Shown: one piece after another, positions 43,088 to 52,661 of the stretch | Layout: each line of letters opens with the position of its first letter | How positions within the stretch are numbered: the first letter of the stretch is position 1 | Origin: Lachnospiraceae bacterium | GTDB taxonomy: Bacteria > Bacillota > Clostridia > Lachnospirales > Lachnospiraceae | Length of the DNA stretch: 64,000 bases | NCBI GenBank assembly: GCA_025758065.1 | Contig: CP107199.1 | Span: forward strand, 3,879,501-3,943,500 | Reading direction: 5' to 3' | Program-made: the position numbers and the translations under genes | The notes under the pieces: generated by a model | The model's input: only the letters and a program-made list of their open reading frames with translations | Database searches by the model: none | What the model was told of the DNA's origin: nothing

Positions 43088-44065
43088 CTAATATTTATTA
43101 GCGATCAGCAGCTCCACTGCCAGGCGGTCAGAAAGTTTTCCTGTTTTCACACTTTCTTCAGCATCAACACATAAATTTACATAAGAAAGTATCTGCTCTT
43201 TTGTAAATGTTTTCGCCTGCACCATTATTTTTCCTGTTACAAAAGGCTGAATCTTTAATTTAGAGGAAATAGTACTTTTATCCATTCCTCTTCCCATCAG
43301 TTCCTTTACCTGAAGGATCTGATTAAACTGTCTTGCGATCAGAAACAAAATACGCATAGACGGTTCTTTTAATGTAAGAAGGTCTTCATAAAGATCCATA
43401 GCCTTTCTGGTCTGACGGTTTGCAATAGCCGCGATCATATCAAATATCTTATTAGTCACCTGAGTAATGCACACTGCATCAATATCTTCTTCTGTGATCA
43501 CATCCCTTCCTAATGTATAACTGATCACCTTGTCCAATTCAGAAGTGATATTTTCCATGTCATCTCCTGTTTTTCCCAGAAAATACTCCATAGTCCGGGT
43601 TGTTATCTTTTTTCCGTTCTTTGCCAGTATGCCTGCCGCCCATCTGGCAAGCTGGGCACTGTCCTGACGTTCCATCTCTGCAATATGGCCATATTTTTTC
43701 ACGGCCTTATACATGCGGCTGCGCTTATCTACTTCTGTTTCTACAAACAACAGGCAGGTAGTATCTGGAATATTTTCTATATAAGCGCTCATTTCATCTG
43801 CACCAGACCCGCCTTTAAACCAACCACTATCTTCCATAAGGATCAGTCGTTTTTCTGCAAAAAATGGCATTGTATCAGAAAGGCTGATGATCTCGTTAAC
43901 ATTCATGCCTTTTCCTTCATAATAATTGTAATTCATGGTATCACCCTGGGTAATGGCTTCCCGAAGGCGGTTTTTATAGCTTTTTTTCAGAAAGGCTTCT
44001 TCCCCGAAAAGAAGATATACTCTCTTAAAATCATTATTTTTTATATCCTGGTTCAGGGTCTGCAT
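43088..44065 (-). CDS. holA: DNA polymerase III delta subunit
   Basis: 325 residues; the clamp-loader wrench subunit that opens the beta clamp. It begins MQTLNQDIKNNDFKRVYLLF. The phrases YLLFGEEAFLKKSYKNRLRE and LILMEDSGWF match the N-terminal AAA-like domain. The C-terminal collar domain contains QFNQILQVKELMGRGM. The position near rpsT is typical for Firmicutes. Confidence 0.93.
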   Translation of the reverse strand: MQTLNQDIKNNDFKRVYLLFGEEAFLKKSYKNRLREAITQGDTMNYNYYEGKGMNVNEIISLSDTMPFFAEKRLILMEDSGWFKGGSGADEMSAYIENIPDTTCLLFVETEVDKRSRMYKAVKKYGHIAEMERQDSAQLARWAAGILAKNGKKITTRTMEYFLGKTGDDMENITSELDKVISYTLGRDVITEEDIDAVCITQVTNKIFDMIAAIANRQTRKAMDLYEDLLTLKEPSMRILFLIARQFNQILQVKELMGRGMDKSTISSKLKIQPFVTGKIMVQAKTFTKEQILSYVNLCVDAEESVKTGKLSDRLAVELLIANKY

Positions 44066-44198
44066 ATAATCGCTTTGCTCCCGTTTTTCTGAATTTGAAA
44101 AACAAATACCATCGGTAATTGCCTGTTTTTCACTGGGTTCATTATAGCATAACTTCTTTAAAATAGAAAGCCAGGAAGAAACAAAGGCAAAAAATGTA

Positions 44199-44227
44199 TT
44201 GACATTTTAACTTTGAGGGTTTAATCT
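44199..44227 (+). promoter_or_regulatory. Promoter of the marR-MATE operon
   Basis: -35 TTGACA (44199-44204), 17-bp spacer, -10 TAATCT (44222-44227). Two small inverted repeats, GTTCT-N4-AGAAC (44236-44249) and GTTTTGTTTAAAAC (44251-44264), overlap or follow the expected start point and could be MarR operators. Confidence 0.6.
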
Positions 44228-44283
44228 TCTATATAGTTCTTTTTAGAACAGTTTTGTTTAAAACTTTAAGGAGGGACTATTTT

Positions 44284-44760
44284 ATGATATGCATCACTGA
44301 TTTTCTTACTCATATCCGATTGACCATGAAACTACAGGAACAAATGCTGAAAAAAATTTGTGAAAAATGGCAGCTGACCATAACAGAAGGAAAAGTCATT
44401 GCGTTTCTATATAATAATCCCCAAAAAGACACTGCTGCCGACATTACAGAGCTCCGTATGCTTTCCAAAGGAAATGTTTCTCAGGCAGTGGAAAATCTGA
44501 TTCAAAAAGGATTCTTAAAACGTACTGTAGATGAAATGGATCGACGAAAGATACACTTATCCCTGCTTTCAGAAGCGGATGACATAACAAAATCCATTTC
44601 TTCTATGCAAAAACAGCTTTATCATCAGATTTTTAACGGTCTGTCTGAAGAAGACCTGAAATTTTACGGGCAGATCAATGAACAGATCATGAAAAATACA
44701 AAACATGCAATCAAAGAAAGGAACACCGAAAATGAATTTACAGCAAAAGAAAGACAATAG
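44284..44760 (+). CDS. MarR-family transcriptional regulator
   Basis: 158 residues. The winged helix lies around KVIAFLYNNPQKDTAADI and LSKGNVSQAVENLIQKGFLK, followed by the wing VDEMDRRKIHLSLL. The ATG at 44284 follows AAGGAGGG at good spacing (a longer frame from 44254 has none). It overlaps the next gene, a MATE pump, by 29 bases. A local autorepressor that also controls the pump is the usual arrangement. Confidence 0.9.
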   Translation: MICITDFLTHIRLTMKLQEQMLKKICEKWQLTITEGKVIAFLYNNPQKDTAADITELRMLSKGNVSQAVENLIQKGFLKRTVDEMDRRKIHLSLLSEADDITKSISSMQKQLYHQIFNGLSEEDLKFYGQINEQIMKNTKHAIKERNTENEFTAKERQ

Positions 44761-46105
44761 CTTTCTGGCAACTGAACCTTTAGGAAGGCTTTTATTAAAG
44801 CTTTCACTCCCTACCGTTACCGCCCAGGTCATTAACATGTTGTATAATATTGTAGATCGTATCTATATCGGGCATATACCGGAAACAGGCGCTTTGGCGC
44901 TCACCGGCGTAGGGGTATGTATGCCTCTGATCATGATCGTATCTGCCTTTGCAGCCTTGGTTGGCAACGGCGGTGCCCCCAGAGCTTCTATTTTTATGGG
45001 AAAAGGTGATAAAGAATCTGCAGAACAAACCCTTGGAAACTGTTTTACTACCCAGATTGTTGTATCATTGCTGCTGACTCTTATCCTTTTTACAGGAAAC
45101 AAAAGCTTTCTTATGGCATTTGGTGCCAGTGAAAATACCATTCCTTATGCTGTTGCTTATATGAATATTTATTCCCTTGGAACGATCTTTGTACAGCTGA
45201 CACTTGGCATGAATGCGTTTATTACAGCTCAGGGCTTTGCCAAGACCAGTATGCTCTCTGTTCTGGTTGGTGCTGCCAGCAATATCATCCTGGATCCGAT
45301 CTTTATTTTTGCACTCCACATGGGTGTGCGGGGGGCTGCTCTTGCAACGATCGTCTCCCAGGCGCTCTCCTGTACATGGGTCTTACACTTCCTTATGGGT
45401 AAAAAATCTTATCTTAAGATCCACCGCTGCAATATGAAGCTGAAGAAAGATATCATCCTTCCCAGCCTTGCTTTAGGACTTTCCACTTTTATCATGCAGT
45501 CCAGTGAAAGTATTATTTCTGTATGTTTTAATTCTTCTCTGTTAAAATACGGCGGAGACCTTGCTGTTGGTGCTATGACCATTTTAACAAGTGCCATGCA
45601 GTTTGCCCTTCTGCCGCTTCAGGGACTTGGCCAGGGAGCCCAGCCGATCATCAGTTACAATTATGGAGCCGGACAGACAAAACGGGTGAAGGATTCCTTT
45701 AAACTGCTTTTAAAGATCGACCTTTCCTATTCGACCCTGATGTGGCTTTTAGTTATGCTGTTCCCTGCTGGCTTCGCTTCCATATTCACCTCTGACCAGG
45801 CTCTTTTAACATTTACTGCACATGCCCTGCGTATTTATATGGCTTCCATCCTGCTGTTCGGCATCCAAATGGCCTGTCAGATGACATTTACCTCTATCGG
45901 TAATGCAAAAGCTTCTATCATGGTTGCTGTTGCCAGAAAATTCATCCTGCTGCTTCCACTGATTTATATCATGCCCCACATTTATACAGCAGATCAGACT
46001 TCTGCTGTTTATATGGCAGAACCTATTGCTGACTTTCTGGCGATCTGCTTTACAAGTATCTTGTTCCGATTTGAATTTAAGAAAGTGCTGGCAAAACAAA
46101 TATAA
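44732..46105 (+). CDS. MATE-family multidrug efflux transporter
   Basis: About 457 residues with around 12 membrane segments (LSLPTVTAQVINMLYNIVDR is the first MATE signature region; GVCMPLIMIVSAFAALVGNG follows). The start at 44732 follows AAAGGAACACCGAAA and lies inside the end of marR, so the two are translated together. The preferred substrate is unknown. Confidence 0.92.
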   Translation: MNLQQKKDNSFLATEPLGRLLLKLSLPTVTAQVINMLYNIVDRIYIGHIPETGALALTGVGVCMPLIMIVSAFAALVGNGGAPRASIFMGKGDKESAEQTLGNCFTTQIVVSLLLTLILFTGNKSFLMAFGASENTIPYAVAYMNIYSLGTIFVQLTLGMNAFITAQGFAKTSMLSVLVGAASNIILDPIFIFALHMGVRGAALATIVSQALSCTWVLHFLMGKKSYLKIHRCNMKLKKDIILPSLALGLSTFIMQSSESIISVCFNSSLLKYGGDLAVGAMTILTSAMQFALLPLQGLGQGAQPIISYNYGAGQTKRVKDSFKLLLKIDLSYSTLMWLLVMLFPAGFASIFTSDQALLTFTAHALRIYMASILLFGIQMACQMTFTSIGNAKASIMVAVARKFILLLPLIYIMPHIYTADQTSAVYMAEPIADFLAICFTSILFRFEFKKVLAKQI

Positions 46106-46119
46106 TATCTATTAAAAGT

Positions 46120-46174
46120 AAAGCTGCTGTCAGACATGGAACTTCTGATTTTCCAACTGGCAGCAGCTTTGTAC
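46120..46174. terminator. Bidirectional terminator between the MATE and phosphatase genes
   Basis: A 10-bp stem AAAGCTGCTG/CAGCAGCTTT (46120-46129, 46161-46170), with one extra bulged base, between convergent genes. Confidence 0.8.
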
Positions 46175-46218
46175 TTACTTAAATTTTCCTGTATCATTGA
46201 TCAAATCTTCATTACCTT

Positions 46219-46671
46219 TTACTTCAGGATATATTCTAAAAGTCCCTGACAGCCTTCTGTTACATCCTTCCAGGTAGCCTCAAAATCTCCTGTATACCAT
46301 GGATCTGCTACATCTCTGCTGCTTCCTGAAAAAGACATCATCTTAAATATCTTTCTCTCTGGATTTCCACCTGTGATCCGCTTTATATTACGTATATTCC
46401 ATTCATCCATTCCGATCAGATAATCATACCTGTCATAATCTGCCCTGGTCATCTGTCTTGCATGATGTCCTTCACAGGCAATTCCCGCCTGGGCAAGCTT
46501 AACCCTGGTACCCTGATGAACCGGATTTCCAATCTCTTCTGTGGAAGTGGCAGCAGATGCTATATAAAACTGATCTGACAGATTTGCTTTTTTTATCATA
46601 TCTTTCATTACGTATTCTGCCATTGGGGAACGGCAGATGTTGCCGTGGCAGATAAATAGTACTTTAATCAT
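46219..46671 (-). CDS. Low-molecular-weight protein-tyrosine phosphatase
   Basis: About 150 residues. The catalytic P-loop is FICHGNICRSPMAEYV (C-x5-R), and the distal general-acid loop is DVADPWYTGDFE. It could dephosphorylate capsule-type tyrosine kinases or arginine-phosphorylated proteins, as YwlE does; the sequence does not decide. The ATG at 46671 is preferred (GGAG 10 bases before), though the frame opens at 46710. An insertion sequence begins about 50 bp upstream and may have replaced its promoter. Confidence 0.92.
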   Translation of the reverse strand: MIKVLFICHGNICRSPMAEYVMKDMIKKANLSDQFYIASAATSTEEIGNPVHQGTRVKLAQAGIACEGHHARQMTRADYDRYDYLIGMDEWNIRNIKRITGGNPERKIFKMMSFSGSSRDVADPWYTGDFEATWKDVTEGCQGLLEYILK

Positions 46672-46723
46672 CTTTTCATATCTCCATTTAAGTCTTGTAT
46701 TTCTTCCCAAACGCTTGATATTT

Positions 46724-48289
46724 CACAATGTCATTAACTTTAGCAAAGAGCAGAAATCGTAAGCATTTATAAAACTATGATTCCTGCTTTTTGTTTGTAT
46801 ATGGGCATACTTATCCCCTTCTCTTTGTACTCGTATTTTTTAGCTCAGTACGCTCTTTTATGGGTATTCGAATATTTTCCTGCTAATTGCCCTTTCGTTC
46901 TGGTATAATGCCGATCAGGACGAATGGGAACAAGATTTTTACTGATATCTTCATATATTTGCTGAAATAACATATTTTTCTTTTGACCATCCGTTTCAAG
47001 AAGTATATAAATCAGATCATTTTTTAAGATTCCAATACTAACAGTCTGATTGATCATCATTTTATGTTTTCTGTTCGCTTCTTTCTGATCCAGTTCACGC
47101 TCTGCATCTAATATGATATCTTCAACTAAATTGCTCAGATATATAGTGCTGTATATATCTTGTAATAACAGAATAGGTTTTGTTCCTGTAAAATTCTCTA
47201 ATTGCAACCGACTCTTTAGCGTTTCATACGCAGTCTCTATCCCCCACCTCATATGATATAATTCTTTTATTTCTTCTGTATGAAATTCAGTTTGTGAAAG
47301 ATTTGTAGCCAAAACTTCTAAACTTCCGTTTTCTAATAGGATTTTTACCATACGCAATGAAATTTCACCTAATTCTTTCATACGTTCTCCATCTGGCGTT
47401 CCCTCGTAATGTCTGATTCTTGACTTATCAAGTTTTATTTTAACTAGCTGATCCTTTTCTGTTAAACTGTTTTGCTCTTTTTTGTAATCACTGCTTTTTA
47501 AACGTACGATAAATTTAATATCCTTATCCATCATATGTATAAACGCTGGCGTAGAAGGATAGCCTCTGTCCATGATAATAATATAGGGAATGCTGCCTAT
47601 TGTTTCCGGTATTCGCTCCATCTGTTTTTCGGCCAGGCGCATTTCATTAAATTTCACCTTATTACAGTCACTTTCCAGTATCATACGATTCATTACATCA
47701 TAAATACAGCCTAATCCTATTTGAGCTTGGGGCTTTGCGTTTTTCCGGCTTGCAGAACCATATAGTTTCAGTGTTTCAGCAGTGGTAGGAATATTAATAT
47801 CTGAGCCGTCAGCGGCTAATATTAAATGATCTTTATAAGTTGAAAAGGTGGAATCTGCATAAAAGTTACGGTTATGATATTTATATAATTCTAAAAAAGC
47901 ATCTGGATTAAGTTTCATACGCTGTTTCAGATATCCTGGTTTTGAAATAGACACACCAGGATGAGCAAGTTTCATATAATTTCTCAGTTCCAATGCCAAC
48001 GTCAGCCCCTTTCTGTTTATCATCGTGAAAAGAAGATCCTGAAGAGGCATTTTTCGAATTCTGGTAAAATAATTTTTATTACCTGATCGGCAAAATGCCT
48101 TAAATTCATCAGAACTCATTTTTTCTATATCCATGAATGTACGTTTCTGAGAATGTTTCATGTATAATCACATCCTTTTTTGAGCAGGTTCATGGCTTCT
48201 TTTTACAATATAAGCATATCAAAAAAAGCAGGAGATATCTAATCCATTTCGGAATAAATATCTTCTGCTTTTAAGTTAATGACATTGTG
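46724..48289 (-). mobile_element. IS4-family insertion sequence
   Basis: About 1,566 bp. The terminal inverted repeats start CACAATGTCATTAACTT at 46724 and at the right end (reverse complement, ending 48289): 17 matching bases, then looser matches including AGCAGAA. It holds one transposase gene. No target-site duplication is seen directly outside the ends (GATATTT on the left, TAAAACA on the right), so it may be an old copy or one rearranged after insertion. Confidence 0.85.
46845..48161 (-). CDS. IS4-family DDE transposase
   Basis: 438 residues, apparently intact. The catalytic Asp residues are in ILAADGSDINIP and YIIIMDRGYPS. The Glu lies in the IS4 signature YHMRWGIETAYETLK, which fits Y-(2)-R-(3)-E-(6)-K. 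The N-terminal part is helical and basic. The start ATG at 48161 lies about 130 bp inside the right inverted repeat. Confidence 0.93.
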   Translation of the reverse strand: MKHSQKRTFMDIEKMSSDEFKAFCRSGNKNYFTRIRKMPLQDLLFTMINRKGLTLALELRNYMKLAHPGVSISKPGYLKQRMKLNPDAFLELYKYHNRNFYADSTFSTYKDHLILAADGSDINIPTTAETLKLYGSASRKNAKPQAQIGLGCIYDVMNRMILESDCNKVKFNEMRLAEKQMERIPETIGSIPYIIIMDRGYPSTPAFIHMMDKDIKFIVRLKSSDYKKEQNSLTEKDQLVKIKLDKSRIRHYEGTPDGERMKELGEISLRMVKILLENGSLEVLATNLSQTEFHTEEIKELYHMRWGIETAYETLKSRLQLENFTGTKPILLLQDIYSTIYLSNLVEDIILDAERELDQKEANRKHKMMINQTVSIGILKNDLIYILLETDGQKKNMLFQQIYEDISKNLVPIRPDRHYTRTKGQLAGKYSNTHKRAY

Positions 48290-48332
48290 TAAAACACTGG
48301 TTTTTCCAACATTTACAAGGCTTTTCATAAGA

Positions 48333-48403
<71 letters not shown>

Positions 48404-48452
48404 AACACAAAAAATATTATAGCAAAAACCATCGAGATTGGCAAGTGATTTT

Positions 48453-48462
48453 CTGATTCTTC
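48453..48462. repeat. Left target-site duplications of two insertion sequences
   Basis: CTGATTCTT (48453-48461) matches 51274-51282 and is the left duplication of the element at 49723-51273. TGATTCTTC (48454-48462) matches 49715-49723 and is the left duplication of the ISAs1 element. Confidence 0.85.
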
Positions 48463-49714
48463 CACGACAAACGCACGAACGATCATCTGGCATCAATTCT
48501 GCTTTCTGTTATTTTTTAAGCTTCTAAAAGTTCTTCTAGATACTGAATTGGGCGTAAGCTAAGTACAAACCTTTTCTTTCGCATCGACAACTTATGTCTT
48601 GTTATTTGTGCCGGTTTCAAAATACTTAGGCTCCATTTCCTTATGATATTCAAATTTTGTGCCGCCAGCTTATCTATGGTTGTATTCGCATCTTCCCGGA
48701 ATGTTACATCCAGATACCAGTGCATGCTTTCTATACTCCAGTGTCCTCTCACTGCACGGCTGACCTGTTCAATGTCTCCTTTTAAACTGCTGATGAAATA
48801 ACGGTTCTCTATTCTTGTATTTCCTTCTTTCTTCAGCGTTTTCTTCTCCATTACTATACTGGACAGTCCTTTCCAGTTCTTTTTCTGGCTTAACCACTTT
48901 ATATCCTCTGTCTGATAATACTCCCTTATCTCGATCTGACCATGTGCTTTTTCCTGGGTTTTTTTGTAATTACCTCTTTCACGGATCTCTTTTTGGAACT
49001 CTTCGTCTGAAAAGTATTCTTGTACATCTTCATACAGACTGTTTTGATTTCTCTTCAATGCCAGCACATAGTCTGCCCGTTTTTTCTTTATTTTCTCCGC
49101 TATTGCAGTCTGCGTTCCCATTGCATCGATTGTTACGATCTGGCCTTTTATCTGGATCTTGTCCAGCAATTCCGGGATCGCTACGATCTCATTGCTTTTT
49201 TCTTCAACTGCTTTTTGTCCAAGACAGAAACCTGACTCTTTACTCCATGCTGATACAATGTGGGATGCCTTCCCATCTCCTCTTTTATTGGAGCGCATGG
49301 TTTTACCATCTATACAAATGATCTTCTTCAGTAGTTCCCCTTCATTCTGATTTAATCGATCCTGCCATTTTCCATAAAGCTGCTGTATGATCTCCGGTGA
49401 TATCATCCCCATTACACGTCTGATCGTGTCATGAGATGGTATTCCGTTTTTTAACTCAATATATTTGCGTAGATAATCCTGATAACTTTCCGCAAACAAT
49501 GCCATTTCCACCCAGTCATCCGCATTTGCCAGTGTTGCAAACAATACAATAACAAGAATGTCCTTCAATGTATGACGAACTTTCCTTTGCTGACGATCAT
49601 CTTCTATGTATTCCAGCCAATCTAATAATTCCTGCATGTATCAACACCCCTTTTCTTTTAATTTTATCAGAAAAGGGGCGTGTTCACAATTTATTTACTC
49701 ATGCGTTTGTCATG
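48463..49714 (-). mobile_element. ISAs1-family insertion sequence
   Basis: 1,252 bp with 16-bp terminal inverted repeats (CACGACAAACGCACGA on the left, CATGACAAACGCATGA read from the right; two mismatches). It is flanked by a perfect 9-bp duplication TGATTCTTC. One full transposase is present, so the copy may be active. Confidence 0.9.
48516..49637 (-). CDS. ISAs1-family transposase
   Basis: 373 residues. The N-terminal DDE_Tnp_1-associated domain begins MQELLDWLEYIEDDRQQRKV and contains HTLKDILVIVLFATLANADD. Catalytic Asp residues are in IICIDGKTMRSN and IVTIDAMGTQ, and the Glu is in VRGHWSIESMHWYLDVTFRE. Full length, no frameshift. Confidence 0.95.
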   Translation of the reverse strand: MQELLDWLEYIEDDRQQRKVRHTLKDILVIVLFATLANADDWVEMALFAESYQDYLRKYIELKNGIPSHDTIRRVMGMISPEIIQQLYGKWQDRLNQNEGELLKKIICIDGKTMRSNKRGDGKASHIVSAWSKESGFCLGQKAVEEKSNEIVAIPELLDKIQIKGQIVTIDAMGTQTAIAEKIKKKRADYVLALKRNQNSLYEDVQEYFSDEEFQKEIRERGNYKKTQEKAHGQIEIREYYQTEDIKWLSQKKNWKGLSSIVMEKKTLKKEGNTRIENRYFISSLKGDIEQVSRAVRGHWSIESMHWYLDVTFREDANTTIDKLAAQNLNIIRKWSLSILKPAQITRHKLSMRKKRFVLSLRPIQYLEELLEA

Positions 49715-49723
49715 TGATTCTTC
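49715..49723. repeat. Right target-site duplication of the ISAs1 element
   Basis: TGATTCTTC, identical to 48454-48462. Its last base is the first base of the neighbouring element. Confidence 0.85.
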
Positions 49724-51273
49724 AGGGATTTCGCTTTTAGCACTGTATATTTATAAATAGTGCCCCTCTCACGCTTATTTTCTCTTTTGCTTCCTGAATA
49801 GCTGAATGCGCACAACGTCCCCCCTTAGTTAAATTTAGCTCATTTCAAAGCGCCTGTTTTTATTTTCCCACTGACAGACTATCCGCCCTTTTCATACAAG
49901 ATACTTTTTACTTTTTCCAATAATAGCTCATCACAAAACTTCCGGTTCACACTTTTTCGGCTGATTCCACTTTCTTTAAATCTTTGAATACGGCGATACA
50001 GGTATAATTCTCTCATGTTGAAGCCGATGATCATCAGATCAAATATTACTTCTGTTGCTGCATGGCAATAGCAATGTTTTGCGTGATAATACGTTTTCAA
50101 CTGGTGGAATCCATTCTCTTCTATATCCCATCTTCGGTTCATCATCTCCCATAAAACCCGAGGTTCCCCTTGATCCAGAGTCGTTACCAGCCACATCCGG
50201 CGTTCGTTTTCTTTCCAGCTTTCATGATATCGGATCACACGAAGCTTATGGGGACTATTATCTATCTCAAATCCTGAAAGATCCCAGACTTCTATATTCT
50301 TTTTTCCACAGGTAAACGACCTTTTTTTCCCCTCATCCCGCTTAAACAGGCTTTCCGCATCCTGAAACAGTTCCCTTCGTTCATCTTTTAGTCGGATCAC
50401 CGCATCCAGTCCGCACTCTTTTATCGTATTGATAAATGGGGCATTCAGATACAGCGCATCTGCTACGATCACATCTGCGAAATGTCCGTGTCTTTCCTTC
50501 AGACGTCTGATCAGCTTTTTTCCTCCTGTCAGTTCTCCTTCATCTTTTTCCGCTCCGTCCCTCGGTTTTAACATTTCCTGGCCCAGGATTACATGTGGCG
50601 TTTTTCCTACTGTCATACAGACCACGCTCCGGTGGAAATATTCTGTTTCACCTGCACGGTTTTTCCGGCTAAGGCAGTCCGAACAGGACTTTTTTGTGCT
50701 GTTGAACAATTCCACTCCATCGATACCGGCTACAACATATCCACCTATAGTCCCTTCCCGAAATACACGGTTGCTTTTTATGATATCGATCGTCTGGTCG
50801 TGGATCTCACGGATCTCATCTGGATCTATCTGGGTAAGAAGGTCACGGACCGCATCAATTTTAGGTATTTTTCCATGTATGCAGTTTTTCAATCGTTTTC
50901 CCATACTTTCAGGCGCAGAAAAAACTGTATGAAAACTCTCATACTGCAGCATCAGAAAGAGCAGTGCCGGCATGACGATATTAAATAATGGGATCGTTCT
51001 TCTTTTTCTTTTGTCCGATAACCCCTTGATTTTCTCCGGGATTTTATATACACTTTTCATATAAGTTAGCAGCTTCTTTAATGCTAATTTTTCATTAAGG
51101 ACACCTTCTTTCGTGTTGTTTTGTGGGTAACATAATTATACAATAAAAGGTGTCCTTTTTGATTGCTTATGCAGAAAAAACAGTAACTTTTTATTCAATA
51201 TGAGAATTCCCCGTTCTGCCAGATGGATCCCTTGCAAAACGGGGAACTTTTTATCTTAAAAGCGAAATCCCTG
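49723..51273 (-). mobile_element. Second IS4-like insertion sequence (family unassigned)
   Basis: About 1,551 bp with perfect 17-bp terminal inverted repeats CAGGGATTTCGCTTTTA (49723-49739; reverse complement 51257-51273). The original 9-bp target duplication CTGATTCTT is at 48453-48461 and 51274-51282, now separated by the later ISAs1 insertion. Hairpins near the right end (51107-51159 and 51208-51246, the latter followed by TTTTT on the + strand) probably block outside transcription entering or leaving. Confidence 0.85.
49879..51060 (-). CDS. DDE transposase, IS4-like
   Basis: 393 residues. DDE residues are probably in YVVAGIDGVELFNS, DVIVADALYLNAPFIN and NRRWDIEENGFHQLK; the last resembles the WxIE region of IS4-type enzymes. 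A Cys-containing CSDCLSRKNRAGE stretch follows the first Asp. I do not recognise the exact IS family. The gene is intact and read from ATG at 51060. Confidence 0.85.
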   Translation of the reverse strand: MKSVYKIPEKIKGLSDKRKRRTIPLFNIVMPALLFLMLQYESFHTVFSAPESMGKRLKNCIHGKIPKIDAVRDLLTQIDPDEIREIHDQTIDIIKSNRVFREGTIGGYVVAGIDGVELFNSTKKSCSDCLSRKNRAGETEYFHRSVVCMTVGKTPHVILGQEMLKPRDGAEKDEGELTGGKKLIRRLKERHGHFADVIVADALYLNAPFINTIKECGLDAVIRLKDERRELFQDAESLFKRDEGKKRSFTCGKKNIEVWDLSGFEIDNSPHKLRVIRYHESWKENERRMWLVTTLDQGEPRVLWEMMNRRWDIEENGFHQLKTYYHAKHCYCHAATEVIFDLMIIGFNMRELYLYRRIQRFKESGISRKSVNRKFCDELLLEKVKSILYEKGG

Positions 51274-51323
51274 CTGATTCTTATCATCGATCATCATCGA
51301 TAGTTTTTGCATCTCACATATGG

Positions 51324-52661
51324 CTATTTTCCTGTATTCTCAGGTATTTCCCGTTCTTTTTCTGTATCGCCCCCTACAGCTGTATCCGGATCATTTATAG
51401 TTTCATTTTCTTCTTTTGACCACCGGTTCATGTTAACAAACTCTCCACTACGGGAATCTATATGATGGAGGCAACAGTAATCCGATGTATTTTCCGAATA
51501 TTTTTTCTTTTTAAGAGCGCTATTAATATATAAGGACATGGTTCTGTAGATAACTGCAAATGTGGGTACTGCAATGATCATTCCCACAAATCCAAACAAT
51601 CCACCAAATAACAGGATAGAAAATAATACCCAGAAGCTTGGGAGTCCCGTAGAATCCCCTAAGATTTTCGGACCAAGAATGTTTCCGTCAAACTGTTGGA
51701 GTACCAGAATGAAGATCAGAAAATACAGGCACTTCATAGGATCCACCAGAAGGATCAAAAATGCACTTGGAACTGCCCCAATAAATGGTCCAAAGAATGG
51801 GATCACATTGGTAACACCTACAATCACGCTGATCAAAAGTACATAAGGCATTTTTAAAAATTTCAGAGAAAAGAAACACATGATACCAATGATCAGTGAA
51901 TCTAAGAGTTTGCCTGTAATAAAGCCTCCAAATATTTTGTGGGCAAAACGAACCTCTCCGATCATGCGGTTAGCAGCCTTCACATTTAAAAAGCCGTATA
52001 CCATCTTCTTGGACTGGGCACATAAGGTATCCTTTATATTTAAAAAGTATACCATAACAATAAGACCGATCAGTATGTTCTTAAGAACCGTAACAAAACT
52101 GATCACGCCACTGGAAACCCGGTCAAAGATCAGGGAAATATTTGGCACCAAATCTGTGGCGATCCAATTCTGAAAACGCATAACCGCCTCATTATAATAG
52201 GGCATAATGCTTTCCCGAAGATGTTCATTGTCCTGAAGGAGCTTTCCGATCCAGAGAGTCAGATTGTTGATATATTCTGTCAGACTATCCTGGAAACCAA
52301 TGATACTTTCATAAATCTGAGGAATCAACATAGAAAACAGACCAACGACAATAGCAAACAATACTGCAAGGCTGACCAGTGTAGCAATACTTTTTGCAAG
52401 TCTGCCGCGGCTGTCATTATTTTTAATGATCTTTCCAAATAAATGCTGAACATATCTTTCTGACGCATTGTAAACCGGCAGCATCAGATACGCCAGCACA
52501 CCTCCATATATAATAGGCATAAGAACCGTAACAATCTTGCCTACTACAGTGGCTATTACAGAAAATTTTAACAATGCAAAACATAAAAGGACACTACTGG
52601 CAATCACTGCCAATGCAGTAAGACCCCAGTCCATAAAAAAACGAAATTTTGAGTTTTTCAT
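51324..52661 (-). CDS. AI-2E family (PerM-like) transporter
   Basis: 445 residues with about eight membrane segments in the AI-2E/TqsA/PerM arrangement. Characteristic stretches are LMPIIYGGVLAYLMLPVYNA near the N terminus, GFITGKLLDSLIIGIMCFFS, and PFFGPFIGAVPSAFLILLVD. A C-terminal Glu/Asp-rich tail of about 50 residues is cytoplasmic. Members export autoinducer-2 or act as Na+/H+ antiporters; the substrate here is open. GCAGGAG precedes the ATG. Confidence 0.9.
   Translation of the reverse strand: MKNSKFRFFMDWGLTALAVIASSVLLCFALLKFSVIATVVGKIVTVLMPIIYGGVLAYLMLPVYNASERYVQHLFGKIIKNNDSRGRLAKSIATLVSLAVLFAIVVGLFSMLIPQIYESIIGFQDSLTEYINNLTLWIGKLLQDNEHLRESIMPYYNEAVMRFQNWIATDLVPNISLIFDRVSSGVISFVTVLKNILIGLIVMVYFLNIKDTLCAQSKKMVYGFLNVKAANRMIGEVRFAHKIFGGFITGKLLDSLIIGIMCFFSLKFLKMPYVLLISVIVGVTNVIPFFGPFIGAVPSAFLILLVDPMKCLYFLIFILVLQQFDGNILGPKILGDSTGLPSFWVLFSILLFGGLFGFVGMIIAVPTFAVIYRTMSLYINSALKKKKYSENTSDYCCLHHIDSRSGEFVNMNRWSKEENETINDPDTAVGGDTEKEREIPENTGK

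Noticed and set aside
51107..51159. AAGGACACCTT/AAGGTGTCCTT inverted repeat taken as an insertion sequence end
   Set aside because: It is a local hairpin within the element; the true ends are the 17-bp CAGGGATTTCGCTTTTA repeats, supported by a matching target duplication.
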